Shown here piece after piece: positions 47,621 through 55,411 of a stretch of 64,000 nt of DNA. The translations under genes and the position numbers were made by a program. The DNA is from Acidobacteriaceae bacterium (GTDB lineage Bacteria > Acidobacteriota > Terriglobia > Terriglobales > Acidobacteriaceae). The DNA is taken from the NCBI GenBank assembly GCA_003138975.1, contig PLHQ01000078.1:43632-107631 (forward strand). Direction: 5' to 3'. The stretch's first letter is position 1. Each line of letters begins with the position of its first letter. The notes beneath the pieces are model-generated. The model was not told the DNA's origin. It ran no database searches and worked only from the letters and a program-made list of their open reading frames with translations.

Positions 47621-49015
47621 TTACCGCTTTTCTCGCTTGCCAATGTCTCCACTCCCTTTCTTTACTGTAGCCCAAATCTCTCCTCGCGCCACGCGCGCTG
47701 AAATCTCCTGCCCCGCGTGCACCTGGGCCGCATCCTTCACCAATTGTCCCGCGCTATCAAACACCAAGGCATATCCCCGCTCCAGAATCGCCAACGGCGA
47801 AAGCATCTCGAACGCCCTGCCCATGCGTTCCGCGCGTACCCTATACTGCAGCAGTAGATTCCGCATCCCCGCCGCCAGCGCCGCAGTCGATACCTCCAAC
47901 TCCCCGCGCATCCCCGCCAGCACTCGCCGGGCATCGTAATGCCTCACCGCCGCAGCAACTGCCTCCCACCTGCGCCGCATCTGTTCCAGCGTCTGACGCT
48001 CAGCCCGCTCCAGCCGGTAAGTCAGATCGTCCAGCTTCTGCTGTCTCTGCCGGATCAAATCCATCATCCGCGCAAACGCTCCATGCTGCGCACGTTCTGT
48101 CAGCGCATGCCGCGCCTCCAGCAACCGCCGTTCCATCGCCCGCTCCAGCCGCTCCCGCACCGCCTCTGCCTGATTCTCCACTTCCACCAGCGAGCGGATC
48201 ACCAACTCCGCCGCCGCCGAAGGCGTTGGAGCCCGCAGGTCCGCCACAAAATCCACGATCGTGAAGTCCGTCTCGTGCCCCACCGCCGAGATCACCGGAA
48301 TCTCCGACGCCGCCACCACCCGCGCCAGCCCTTCATCATTGAAAGCCGCCAGATCCTCCGCCGACCCTCCGCCGCGCCCCACAATAATGACTTCCACATC
48401 CCGGCTCTCGTTGAAATACCGCACGCCGGCCGCCACTTCAGCAGCCGCCGAGTCACCCTGCACTTGCGCCGGATAAATCACCGCGTTCGCCGTGTGATGG
48501 CGTCGCTGCAGAATGTTCAGAATATCGCGCAGAGCCGCCGCCTGTGGCGACGTCACAATTCCAATTCGCGCCGGCAACGTCGGAATCGCTTTTTTCCGCT
48601 CCGCCGCAAACAATCCTTCCGCTTCCAGCTTCGCCTTCAGTTGCTCGAACGCGACCTGCAATCCTCCGGCGCCCTTCGGTTCCAGATACTCCGCCGCAAT
48701 CTGCAACTCCCCGCGATCTTCATAAATGGTGACGCGTCCCCGCACCACTGCCTGCATCCCGTCCGCCGGACGAAACCGCAGCAACCGCGCCGCCGACCTG
48801 AACATCACCACCCGTATCTGCGCGTTCGCGTCCTTCAGCGTGAAATAAAGATGCCCCGAATCCGGCGCGCGAAAATTCGAAATCTCACCCTCGACCCATG
48901 CGTCGGCATACTCCCGCTCCACGTGCGCCCGCACCGCTGCCACCAGGCCGCGCACCGTCCACACCCGCCGCTCCGGCGGCTGAAACTTCAACCCAAGCTG
49001 ATCCCTTATCACCAT
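47621..49015 (-). CDS. xseA: Exodeoxyribonuclease VII large subunit
   Basis: XseA with XseB degrades single-stranded DNA from both ends. The 464-residue protein has the N-terminal OB fold (AWVEGEISNFRAPDSGHLYF, TLKDANAQIRVVMF) and the catalytic domain (RIGIVTSPQAAALRDILNIL, VIIVGRGGGSAEDLAAFND, VGHETDFTIVDFVADLRAPT). A long coiled-coil-rich C-terminus (EAVRERLERAMERRLLEARH) is also typical. The xseB small subunit is not adjacent. The start MVIRDQLGLKFQPPERRVWT has no strong ribosome site seen. Confidence 0.95.
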   Translation of the reverse strand: MVIRDQLGLKFQPPERRVWTVRGLVAAVRAHVEREYADAWVEGEISNFRAPDSGHLYFTLKDANAQIRVVMFRSAARLLRFRPADGMQAVVRGRVTIYEDRGELQIAAEYLEPKGAGGLQVAFEQLKAKLEAEGLFAAERKKAIPTLPARIGIVTSPQAAALRDILNILQRRHHTANAVIYPAQVQGDSAAAEVAAGVRYFNESRDVEVIIVGRGGGSAEDLAAFNDEGLARVVAASEIPVISAVGHETDFTIVDFVADLRAPTPSAAAELVIRSLVEVENQAEAVRERLERAMERRLLEARHALTERAQHGAFARMMDLIRQRQQKLDDLTYRLERAERQTLEQMRRRWEAVAAAVRHYDARRVLAGMRGELEVSTAALAAGMRNLLLQYRVRAERMGRAFEMLSPLAILERGYALVFDSAGQLVKDAAQVHAGQEISARVARGEIWATVKKGSGDIGKREKR

Positions 49016-49088
49016 CGGAATACAAGGAGTCTAGAACAGATTCAGTGCCGATGAGCGCTTATGTGGAAACGAAAGCTCTTATGCCTAC

Positions 49089-49130
49089 GTGGGGACAGCC
49101 GCCCTCGGCTGTCCGTTCCAGCGTAGCGCG
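49089..49130. repeat. Dispersed repeat, family B
   Basis: GTGGGGACAGCCGCCCTCGG then CTGTCCGTTCCAGCGTAGCG. It lies upstream of xseA and of the divergent DUF2905 gene. Confidence 0.85.
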
Positions 49131-49272
49131 TCGGCTTTGAAAGACATAGCAAGCAGATGTAATATTTTGCGGTAAGTGTTCCGGCTGAACTCGGTACTGT
49201 GCGATGATTGCAAAGTTCTCGCGCGGGGGCCGCTCCTGAGTACACAGAATTTTGCAGGCATAACCCGTACCC

Positions 49273-49497
49273 ATGGCTGATCTTGGCAAATTGCTCGTCC
49301 TCTTTGGAGTGATCCTCGTCGCAGCCGGCCTCGTGCTGATCCTGCTCGGCCGGACCACCCTTCCCCTCGGCCGCCTCCCCGGCGACCTCCTCTATCGCGG
49401 CAAGAACACCACGGTATACTTTCCGCTGGTCACGTCACTATTGCTGAGCATCGTGCTTTCCCTGGTTCTCTACCTAATCAACCACTTCCGCCGATAA
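49273..49497 (+). CDS. DUF2905 small membrane protein
   Basis: The 74-residue protein consists of two helices (LLVLFGVILVAAGLVLILLG and VTSLLLSIVLSLVLYLINHF) joined by GRTTLPLGRLPGDLLYRGKN, which is the DUF2905 signature. The function of the family is unknown. It is short but unmistakable by its conserved GRLPGD loop. It lies between xseA (divergent) and rsmG. Confidence 0.9.
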   Translation: MADLGKLLVLFGVILVAAGLVLILLGRTTLPLGRLPGDLLYRGKNTTVYFPLVTSLLLSIVLSLVLYLINHFRR

Positions 49498-49548
49498 GCG
49501 TATTCGGCGATGCAAGATTTTCTCCCCGCAATCTACAATCGGATCCAC

Positions 49549-50265
49549 ATGAACTCCGCCCGCATCGCCGAACTGCTCCAGCCCTTCCTGGCCCCCGCTT
49601 CAAATCATTGTCATTCTGAAACGGGCCGAAGGCATGGTGAGGAATCTGCTGTCCTCTCCTCCGCCCAACTCGAATATATATCGACGTACATCGATATACT
49701 GCTCCGCTGGAACGCCCGCATCAACCTGACCGCCATCCGCGATCCAGGAGAAATAGTCACCCGCCACTTCGGCGAATCCCTCTTCGCGGCACGTCACCTC
49801 TTCCCGAACTCTCCCTCTGTGTCCCCTGTGCCCTCTGTGGTAAAGGGTTTGACTCGCGTAGCCGACCTCGGTTCCGGCGCTGGCTTCCCCGGAATTCCGA
49901 TAAAACTCTGGGCCCCCAACATCGCTCTCACCCTCATCGAATCGAACCACAAGAAAGCCGCCTTCCTCCGCGAGGTCGGCCGCGCTCTTACATTGACCGA
50001 CATCAATATACAAAACACTCGCGCCGACGAGGTCCCCCAAACCTTTGACGTAGTTACCCTCCGCGCCGTCGAGCACTTCGCCGCCGCCCTTCCCATCGCC
50101 GCCCGCCTCCTAGCCCCCGCCGCCCGCGTAGCCCTCCTGATCGCCCATCCCCAGCTCGATACCGCCCGTTCTGCCCTTCCTCGGCTCACCTGGCAGCAGC
50201 CCATCCATGTTCCCCAATCCCAGTCCCGCCTGCTGCTGGTAGGCAGGCTGGAACAACAAGAGTAA
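49549..50265 (+). CDS. rsmG: 16S rRNA m7G527 methyltransferase RsmG, with two repeat-derived insertions
   Basis: RsmG (GidB) methylates G527 of 16S rRNA. I prefer the ATG at 49549 (MNSARIAELLQPFL); an in-frame ATG at 49510 is possible. The 238-residue product has YIDILLRWNARINLTAIRDP, the SAM motif VADLGSGAGFPGIPIKLWAP, and LTLIESNHKKAAFLREVGRA, all normal. Two stretches are foreign: residues about 19-37 (SNHCHSETGRRHGEESAV) come from a family A repeat and about 86-100 (PSVSPVPSVVKGL) from a family C repeat. Both keep the frame and lie in surface or linker positions. It precedes parA-parB. Confidence 0.95.
   Translation: MNSARIAELLQPFLAPASNHCHSETGRRHGEESAVLSSAQLEYISTYIDILLRWNARINLTAIRDPGEIVTRHFGESLFAARHLFPNSPSVSPVPSVVKGLTRVADLGSGAGFPGIPIKLWAPNIALTLIESNHKKAAFLREVGRALTLTDINIQNTRADEVPQTFDVVTLRAVEHFAAALPIAARLLAPAARVALLIAHPQLDTARSALPRLTWQQPIHVPQSQSRLLLVGRLEQQE
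49608..49650. repeat. Family A repeat inside the rsmG coding sequence
   Basis: TTGTCATTCTGAAACGGGCC then GAAGGCATGGTGAGGAATCT. This CATTC...GAGGAATCT unit is the same type as 20119-20168 and is translated in frame. Confidence 0.7.
49813..49846. repeat. Family C repeat inside the rsmG coding sequence
   Basis: CCCTCTGTGTCCCCTGTGCC then CTCTGTGGTAAAGG, translated as PSVSPVPSVVKG. The same unit is intergenic at 33069, 40167 and (inverted) 51571. Confidence 0.85.
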
Positions 50266-50695
50266 ACAAGTGGGAGGCAACTGGAATTTTTACCCAACCA
50301 TTTACGCCACAGATGGCACTAAATTGTGTAAAGTGGGATAGTATCAAAGTGAGACTATTTACCAACTTGGATCCGGTTGATAATGGCCATCAATGTTCCA
50401 AACGGAACGCTAGGAAATATTGTTCCGGTTGGAACGATAGACACATTCCGCTCCAATGTTCCGATAGGAACACTGAGTTCGTTTCAGGAACAATCAGTCT
50501 CCCAAAAGCCAAATCGTCTCTCAATGTTCCGCCCACAACCCTGCCCGTGCCATCTACGTCCGGGACAGCTAATGTTCCTATCGGAACATTAGGACTGGTT
50601 TTGCACAAGCATTCCTCATAACGCACAACATCTGACCTTGCATTCGAAATGCGAATCGCATTATGCTGCCAGTGACTCTGGCTCCTCTACAACTT
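50266..50695. other. rsmG-parA intergenic region, candidate origin/segregation locus
   Basis: This 430-base gap is less GC-rich than its surroundings (notably 50276-50400) and holds four parS-like palindromes plus scattered half sites. Plus-strand base composition passes from C-rich (rsmG side) to G-rich (parB side) across this gap and parA. Short open frames here (e.g. 50377-50592) only translate the palindromes and are not genes. No TTATCCACA box is visible. Confidence 0.5.
50394..50588. promoter_or_regulatory. Array of four parS-like palindromes GTTCC-N4-GGAAC
   Basis: Four 14-bp palindromic cores: 50395-50408 (centre AAAC), 50422-50435 (GGTT), 50458-50471 (GATA), 50574-50587 (TATC). All have 5-bp arms GTTCC/GGAAC and most are flanked TG...CA-like. 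Half sites occur at 50487-50491 (GGAAC) and 50526-50530 (GTTCC). Arm length and 4-bp centre match canonical parS (GTTTC-ACGT-GAAAC; GTTCC arms occur in some phyla), but the conserved ACGT centre is missing and differs in each copy. The array is 100-300 bases before parA, so ParB or ParA/autoregulation is the natural candidate binder. Confidence 0.7.
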
Positions 50696-51496
50696 ATGGG
50701 ACGTGTCATCGCTGTTGCCAATCAGAAGGGCGGCGTGGGGAAGACTACGACTGCCATCAACCTAGCCGCGTCCTTCGCGGCGGCTGAAGTGAACACTTTG
50801 CTCATCGATTGCGATCCGCAATCGAATGCCTCGAGCGGCCTTGGCCTGGTGAAGGATCCGGAACGTATCTCCACTTACCACCTGCTGATGGGCGCAGCCT
50901 CCGGCGAGGAAGCGCTGACTACAACAGAGCTCGAGCAACTCTGGATCATTCCTTCGCACAAGAATCTTATCGGCGCAAACATTGAACTCGTAGAGGCGGA
51001 GAGGCGCGAGTATCGCCTGAAGGATGCGATCGCGCCCCTGCGCGACAGGTTCCAGTACGTTGTCTTGGACTGTCCGCCGGCGCTCGACTTGCTGACACTA
51101 AATGCGTTGGTAGCGGCCGATTCAGTCCTGATTCCAATGCAGGCGGAATATTTTGCGCTCGAAGGCATCAGCGAGCTGCTCGATACACTGGAACGAATTC
51201 GCGTGGAGTTGAATCCGGAACTTGAAATCGAAGGCGTGGTGCTGACCATGCTGGATGAGCGCACCAATCTCGCCCAACAAGTGATTGCGGAACTGAAAAA
51301 TTTCTTTGGGGAGAAGTTGTGCGCGGCGACGGTGCCGCGGAACATACGGCTGGCGGAGGCGCCGAGCCATGGGAAGCCGGCGCTGGTGTACGACCCGCGA
51401 TCGAAGGGGGCGGAGAGTTATATTCGGCTGGCGAAGGAGCTGCTTGGGCGGCATCTGGTGGCGGTGGGGGACCCGGCGGCGGCTAAGAGCGCCTAA
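50696..51496 (+). CDS. parA: Chromosome partitioning ATPase ParA (Soj)
   Basis: ParA is the ATPase that moves ParB-bound origins. I start at the ATG at 50696 (MGRVIAVANQKGGVGKTTTA); an ATG at 50663 adds 11 residues with no benefit. The 266-residue protein has the deviant Walker A KGGVGKTT, LLIDCDPQSNASSGLG, YVVLDCPPALDLLTLNALVA, and MLDERTNLAQQV. It has no long N-terminal DNA-binding extension, so it is the chromosomal Soj type. Codons become G-rich in its second half, at the point where strand skew changes. parB follows after 114 bases. Confidence 0.96.
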   Translation: MGRVIAVANQKGGVGKTTTAINLAASFAAAEVNTLLIDCDPQSNASSGLGLVKDPERISTYHLLMGAASGEEALTTTELEQLWIIPSHKNLIGANIELVEAERREYRLKDAIAPLRDRFQYVVLDCPPALDLLTLNALVAADSVLIPMQAEYFALEGISELLDTLERIRVELNPELEIEGVVLTMLDERTNLAQQVIAELKNFFGEKLCAATVPRNIRLAEAPSHGKPALVYDPRSKGAESYIRLAKELLGRHLVAVGDPAAAKSA

Positions 51497-51544
51497 TATA
51501 TATAGACAGTTATCGATGTATAGATTTATTAATATCTATATATA
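51497..51544. repeat. AT-rich island with perfect 10-bp inverted repeat between parA and parB
   Basis: TATATATAGA (51497-51506) is repeated inverted as TCTATATATA (51535-51544), with an AT-rich 28-base spacer between them. The whole stretch is about 80 percent A+T in a GC-rich window. It could be a hairpin behind parA, a promoter for parB (several TATAAT-like hexamers) or an easily melted segment. Confidence 0.8.
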
Positions 51545-51570
51545 GATAGTGGCAGAACCGGCAAGAGCTT

Positions 51571-51602
51571 TAACCACAGAGGACACAGGGGTTCACAGAG
51601 GG
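51571..51602. repeat. Dispersed repeat, family C, inverted
   Basis: TAACCACAGAGGACACAGGG then GTTCACAGAGGG. It is the reverse of the CTCTGTGTCCCCTGTGG units and ends 8 bases before the parB start. Confidence 0.85.
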
Positions 51603-51610
51603 AAAACTGA

Positions 51611-52798
51611 ATGACTACGACGGCGGCGGCGGAGAATTTGGCGGGGCGTCCGGTGGCGGAGAAGAAGGACGAGAAGGTAGAGAAGCGGAAGGCTTTGGGG
51701 CGCGGGTTGGCGTCGTTGTTGCCGGGGCCGAGAGTGGTGGGCGCGAGTACCGAGTCGCGAGTACCGAGTGGCGGCGCGGGCGCTCCCATACACGGAACCG
51801 GGGATGCGAGCGAAACCCAGGTCCCTCGCTTCGCTCGGGATGACAAGAGCATAGAGCTGCCAGCTTCTGCGGAGATGGAGGCAACGCGGACAGGAGTGTC
51901 CACGCCACACGAGCAACTTTCACACGAGCCGAGCGAGGTGATTTCGATTCAGGCGCAGGCGATCCAGCAACACCATATGGTGGCGCAGCTGGCGGTGGAG
52001 TTGATTGAGAAGAATCCGTACCAGACGCGGTACGTGTTTGACCAAGAGACGTTGGCGGAGCTAGCGGATTCGATCAAAGAGAACGGGGTAGTGCAGCCGG
52101 TGGTGGTGCGTCCGGCGGAGGAAGAAGGGCGCTACATCCTGGTGCTGGGCGAGCGGCGGCTGCGGGCGTCGAAGATGGCGGGGCAGCGGACGATTCCGGC
52201 GCTGGTGCGGAGGCTCTCGCCGCAGCAGGCGGCGGAGATGACCGTGCTCGAGAACGTGCAGCGGGAGGACTTGAATCCGCTGGAGCAGGCGGAGGCGTTT
52301 CGCGTGCTTAGCAAAGAATTTCAGCTGACGCAGGCGCAGATTGCGGAGCGGGTTGGAGTGTCGCGCGAGACGGTGGCGAATTACATGCGATTGCTGCGGC
52401 TTCCGAAGGAAGTGATGGGATATCTGCTATCAGGGCGGCTGACTTTCAGCGATTGCCGGGAGATTTTGGCATTGGAGAAAGAAGAACACATCGTCGAGGT
52501 AGCGAAAGAAGTGGTGACGAAGCATTTGAAGTGGGACGAGATTGAGGACCGCGTAGCGCGGCTGAACGGGTTTTTGCCGACGTTGCCGGGGCAGACGGTG
52601 CCGGGCGAGCTGCCACTGAAAAAAAGTAGAGCGGCGCGGTGGATGGATCCGAATGTGCGATCGGCGCAACTGGCCATGGAACGTATCTTGGGCATGCGGG
52701 TGAGGATTAAGGATCGGAACGGAAAAGGGAAGATTGTGATTGAGTATGCGACGGTGGATGATTATGAGCGGGTGGTGGAGATGTTGAAGGGGAAGTAG
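51611..52798 (+). CDS. parB: Chromosome partitioning protein ParB with repeat-built N-terminal linker
   Basis: ParB binds parS, spreads as a CTP-dependent clamp and loads SMC. The 395-residue product has an N-terminal ParA-contact segment (KALGRGLASLLPG, about residues 27-39), the CTP-binding domain (KNPYQTRYVFDQETLAELAD; GERRLRAS, ENVQREDLNPLEQAEAF) and the helix-turn-helix (QAQIAERVGVSRETVANYMR). The C-terminal dimer part is KIVIEYATVDDYERVVEMLK. The 67-residue linker (about 45-105) is built from three different intergenic repeats (families D, A, B), read in frame. Core motifs are intact, so it should work. Confidence 0.95.
   Translation: MTTTAAAENLAGRPVAEKKDEKVEKRKALGRGLASLLPGPRVVGASTESRVPSGGAGAPIHGTGDASETQVPRFARDDKSIELPASAEMEATRTGVSTPHEQLSHEPSEVISIQAQAIQQHHMVAQLAVELIEKNPYQTRYVFDQETLAELADSIKENGVVQPVVVRPAEEEGRYILVLGERRLRASKMAGQRTIPALVRRLSPQQAAEMTVLENVQREDLNPLEQAEAFRVLSKEFQLTQAQIAERVGVSRETVANYMRLLRLPKEVMGYLLSGRLTFSDCREILALEKEEHIVEVAKEVVTKHLKWDEIEDRVARLNGFLPTLPGQTVPGELPLKKSRAARWMDPNVRSAQLAMERILGMRVRIKDRNGKGKIVIEYATVDDYERVVEMLKGK
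51743..51769. repeat. Family D repeat inside parB
   Basis: GCGAGTACCGAGTCGCGAGT then ACCGAGT, a doubled GAGTACCGAGT unit, translated as ASTESRVPS. Related copies: 52801-52832 and inverted at 33798-33828. Confidence 0.75.
51818..51847. repeat. Family A repeat inside parB, inverted
   Basis: CAGGTCCCTCGCTTCGCTCG then GGATGACAAG; the reverse complement starts CTTGTCATCCCGAGCGAAGC. It is translated as QVPRFARDDK, a peptide recognisable as a translated repeat. Confidence 0.85.
51882..51908. repeat. Family B-variant repeat inside parB, inverted
   Basis: CAACGCGGACAGGAGTGTCC then ACGCCAC; the reverse complement reads GTGGACACTCCTGTCCGC, matching the unit at 44309-44338. It is translated as ATRTGVSTP. 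Confidence 0.75.
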
Positions 52799-53406
52799 AA
52801 GTAGCGAGTCGCGAGTACCTGGTACCGAGTCAGGCGGCGAAGCAGTGCGCCCTAGTGCTTCAGTCCCAGTTCAGCTTGAGGCGAGGCTCAGAGGGATGGA
52901 GCCGTGGAACCCGCCCTTTCATAAACAGCGCGCAAGGATGGGGCAGCCTAGCTGTGTGGTACGGGCGGGAAAGGGAATCAAAGTGGTAAGAGTGGTAAGC
53001 GCGGGCTGTTTCAATCACGCTAGCGTGAGGGAAGTGCAGGGATCAGGCCTGAAACGGCGGACCGAGTGGGAACGACTTGTAGGTAGTGACTAACTTGATT
53101 CGCGTGGCCGCACGGCTAGCTAGGGTTTGGTCCACTACGAGGGCTGAAGCCCGGTTCCTCTCGTGCGATTTACGCGGCCCATTCGGCTTCGCTCAGAGTG
53201 TGTGACTTTTTGATGTCGTCAAGAATCGATGTTGCAAACAAACATAGATACGACGACAAACTGGTCATAAATTCAAGAAAGTCACAAACTCTCAGGATGA
53301 CAACCGATGGTACCCTGGTAGATACGGGGCTTACCCCGTCTGCATTTCCTTCCGATCTGCGAGACACGGCAAGCCGCGTCTCTACGTGGAATTCCTGGCA
53401 GATTCG
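52799..53406. other. Repeat-filled intergenic region after parB
   Basis: This 608-base gap has a family D unit (52801-52832), a partial family E unit (53134-53160, GAGGGCTGAAGCCC), an inverted family A end (53295-53312, CTCTCAGGATGACAACCG) and palindromes GGGGCTTACCCC (about 53327) and GAGACACGGCAAGCCGCGTCTC (about 53361-53382). Open frames across it show no recognisable motif. It looks like a repeat graveyard, not a gene. Confidence 0.55.
52801..52832. repeat. Dispersed repeat, family D
   Basis: GTAGCGAGTCGCGAGTACCT then GGTACCGAGTCA; starts 3 bases after the parB stop. Same unit as in the ParB linker. Confidence 0.7.
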
Positions 53407-54541
53407 CTACGCGGTAACCCTCTTCGCAGACCAACTCTTCACGAACTCTTCCATGCGGCCGAGTGCTCGGGGAAAGTTGTCAGCTGACGCGGCAAAGCCC
53501 AGGCGGAAATGCGAGGGCGCGTCGAAACAATCTCCCGGCGCCAACAGAATTCCGCGCTCGGTTGCGGCCTGGCAGAAGGGGCGTGCGTCCTCGCCGGTTA
53601 GAAGCCACGGGAAGGCCGTCACTCCGCCTTGCGGGCGGATCCAGCCGAGAACGTCGCGATGCGAAGCCATAAAGCGATCCAGTTGCTGCAGATTCTGGCT
53701 GGCAGTTTCCTGCGTCTTCCCGAGAACGGTGGAGTGGTTGCGGACCGCGATCTCGGCGAGGATTTCTCCCGGAGTGCTGTTGCAGACCGAGAAATAGGAG
53801 CGGGCGGTCCAGTATTGCTCGCGTCGCTTGGCGTCGCGTTCGATCATCCATCCAACGCGCGTTCCTGCGAGCGGGAAAGCCTTTGATAGATCGTTGATCA
53901 CGGTGGCATGCGGGAGGCGCGCGGCGGACTTCGATTCGCGTCCGTGATAGATCGGGTGCATGACCTCGTCGCTAATCAGTTGGATGCCATGCTGGGACGT
54001 GAACTCGTGCAGAGCCTCCATCTCGGAGTCGCTGATGGTGGCGCCGGTCGGGTGATGCGGGCTGTTTACCAGGATCAGCTTCGTCGTCGAATCGGCGAGA
54101 CGTTTGATCTCGTCCACATCGATGCGGAAGCTGTTTTCCCGACGCACGCGGTAGTACGGTAGTAACGCAGCTCGAGGCCGAGCGACTCGGGAAGCGCCGA
54201 GAACGTCGCAAAGCCCGGCTGCGGCAGGATGACGTTGGCTCCGGGCTCGGCGGCAAGCCACATAAGCACGACCAGGGCTTCCGAGGCGCGCCCGTGACCA
54301 CCTGCACGTGGTCGACACTGACGCCCTGCATCTCGGCGATCGCTTCGCGCAAACTGTCGGCGCCCGCGGGACGGCCGTACACCACTTTGTGATTCAGGTA
54401 ACGCTGGCGAGACTCTTCGCCGCCCAGGTCGAGGAGTTCGTTGGCAGTCCAGGTGGGGCCGGTGCTAGCGGCAAGATTGAATTCGATGCCGTGTTCGTAG
54501 GTGTCGAGCCAGGCGTCGAGCAGAAAGGGCTTCAAGCGCAT
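53407..54541 (-). pseudogene. Broken PLP-dependent aminotransferase (class I/II) gene
   Basis: Three frames must be joined to read a class I/II aminotransferase of about 375 residues. Frame one: MRLKPFLLDAWLDTYEHGIE to VQVVTGA. Frame two: LMWLAAEPGANVILPQPGFA to LGLELRYYR. Frame three: ENSFRIDVDEIKRLADSTTK, VNSPHHPTGATIS, the PLP Lys in INDLSKAFPLAGTRVGWM and the end. The first break is near 54285-54290 (two extra or one missing base). The second is explained by an 8-bp tandem duplication CGGTAGTA at 54149-54156/54157-54164; removing one copy restores LRYYRVRREN. Otherwise the sequence is well conserved, so inactivation is recent or an assembly error. Confidence 0.85.
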
Positions 54542-54610
54542 GAGATCACCTCAGGGCAGATCGATGCGCAGGTGAAGACCCGCCAGATCCGCGTGTGGCT
54601 CGATTCTAGC

Positions 54611-55411
54611 CTAGGAATGCGGCTTGCGGGCTGAGGCGACGCGCGGAATTCCCTGCAGGTCGTTTGTCAGTGTTATGTCTTCCCAACCATGCAGGAGTGC
54701 GCGCACGCGGTCCGCGATCGTGCCGCTGATTTCCATAATAAGGTAGCCGCCGGGCCGGAGTGCGGTGTGGGCTGCGGGGATAAGGTTCTTTGCCGACTTC
54801 GAGCTGCACCTGGTCTTCCTCGGCTTCGCCGACGTAGGGAGGATTCGAGACGACGAAGTCGAAGGCTGCAGCTTCCAGGCCGTTCAGCAGGTCGGTGTCG
54901 TGGAAGAAGAAACTGCGTTCGAGTTGGTGGTGGCTCGACGTGCGGAATTCGAGTTGGAGGCGGGCGGCGTTGGCTTCGGCGATTTCGAGCGCGCATGGAG
55001 AGATGTCGGTGGCGTGAATTCGGCGTTGGGCAGCTCTTTGGCAAGCGCCAGTGCGATGGCGCCGGAGCCGGTGCCGACATCGGCGATCTTTGGGTTTTTC
55101 AACGCTCTGGCGAGCGGCAGGACGGTTTCGATCAGATGTTCGGTCTCTGGGCGCGGAATCAGCACGGCGGGGGACACGATCAGATCGAGCCCCCAGAATT
55201 CCTGGTGGCCGGTGATGTATTGCGCGGGGACGCCTTTGGTGCGCTGGGTCAGCGCTTCGTCGTACCGAGATTGCTCTTCTTTTGTTAGTTCGCGCTCGGG
55301 ATGAGCGTAGAGGTGGGCGCGGTCGCAGTTGAGCGTGAACATGAGGAGCAGTTCAGCGTTCAGGCGAGGCGAGGGGACGCGGTCGGAGGTGAAGGTTGGA
55401 TTTCTTTCGCC
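54611..55411 (-). pseudogene. prmC: Broken release-factor glutamine methyltransferase gene (prmC/hemK)
   Basis: PrmC methylates the GGQ Gln of release factors. The frame from 55342 gives YITGHQEFWGLDLIVSPAVL, IPRPETEHLIETVLPLARAL, IADVGTGSGAIALALAKELP, then breaks near 55015 (GAATTCACGCC lacks one base). The next part, in another frame, contains the catalytic NPPY (FDFVVSNPPYVGEAEEDQVQ). About 20 residues are then missing near 54790, and the end is in a third frame (LIPAAHTALRPGGYLIMEIS, HGWEDITLTNDLQGIPRVAS). The N-terminus also lacks its first residues: SPRLNAELLL begins right after the stop of the PilZ gene. At least three lesions, so no full-length product. Confidence 0.8.

Noticed and set aside
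50377..50592. 71-codon open frame with repeated NVPxGT peptides upstream of parA
   Set aside because: It only translates the GTTCC-N4-GGAAC palindromes; the other frames give similar repeated peptides. It is a DNA-site array, not a gene.
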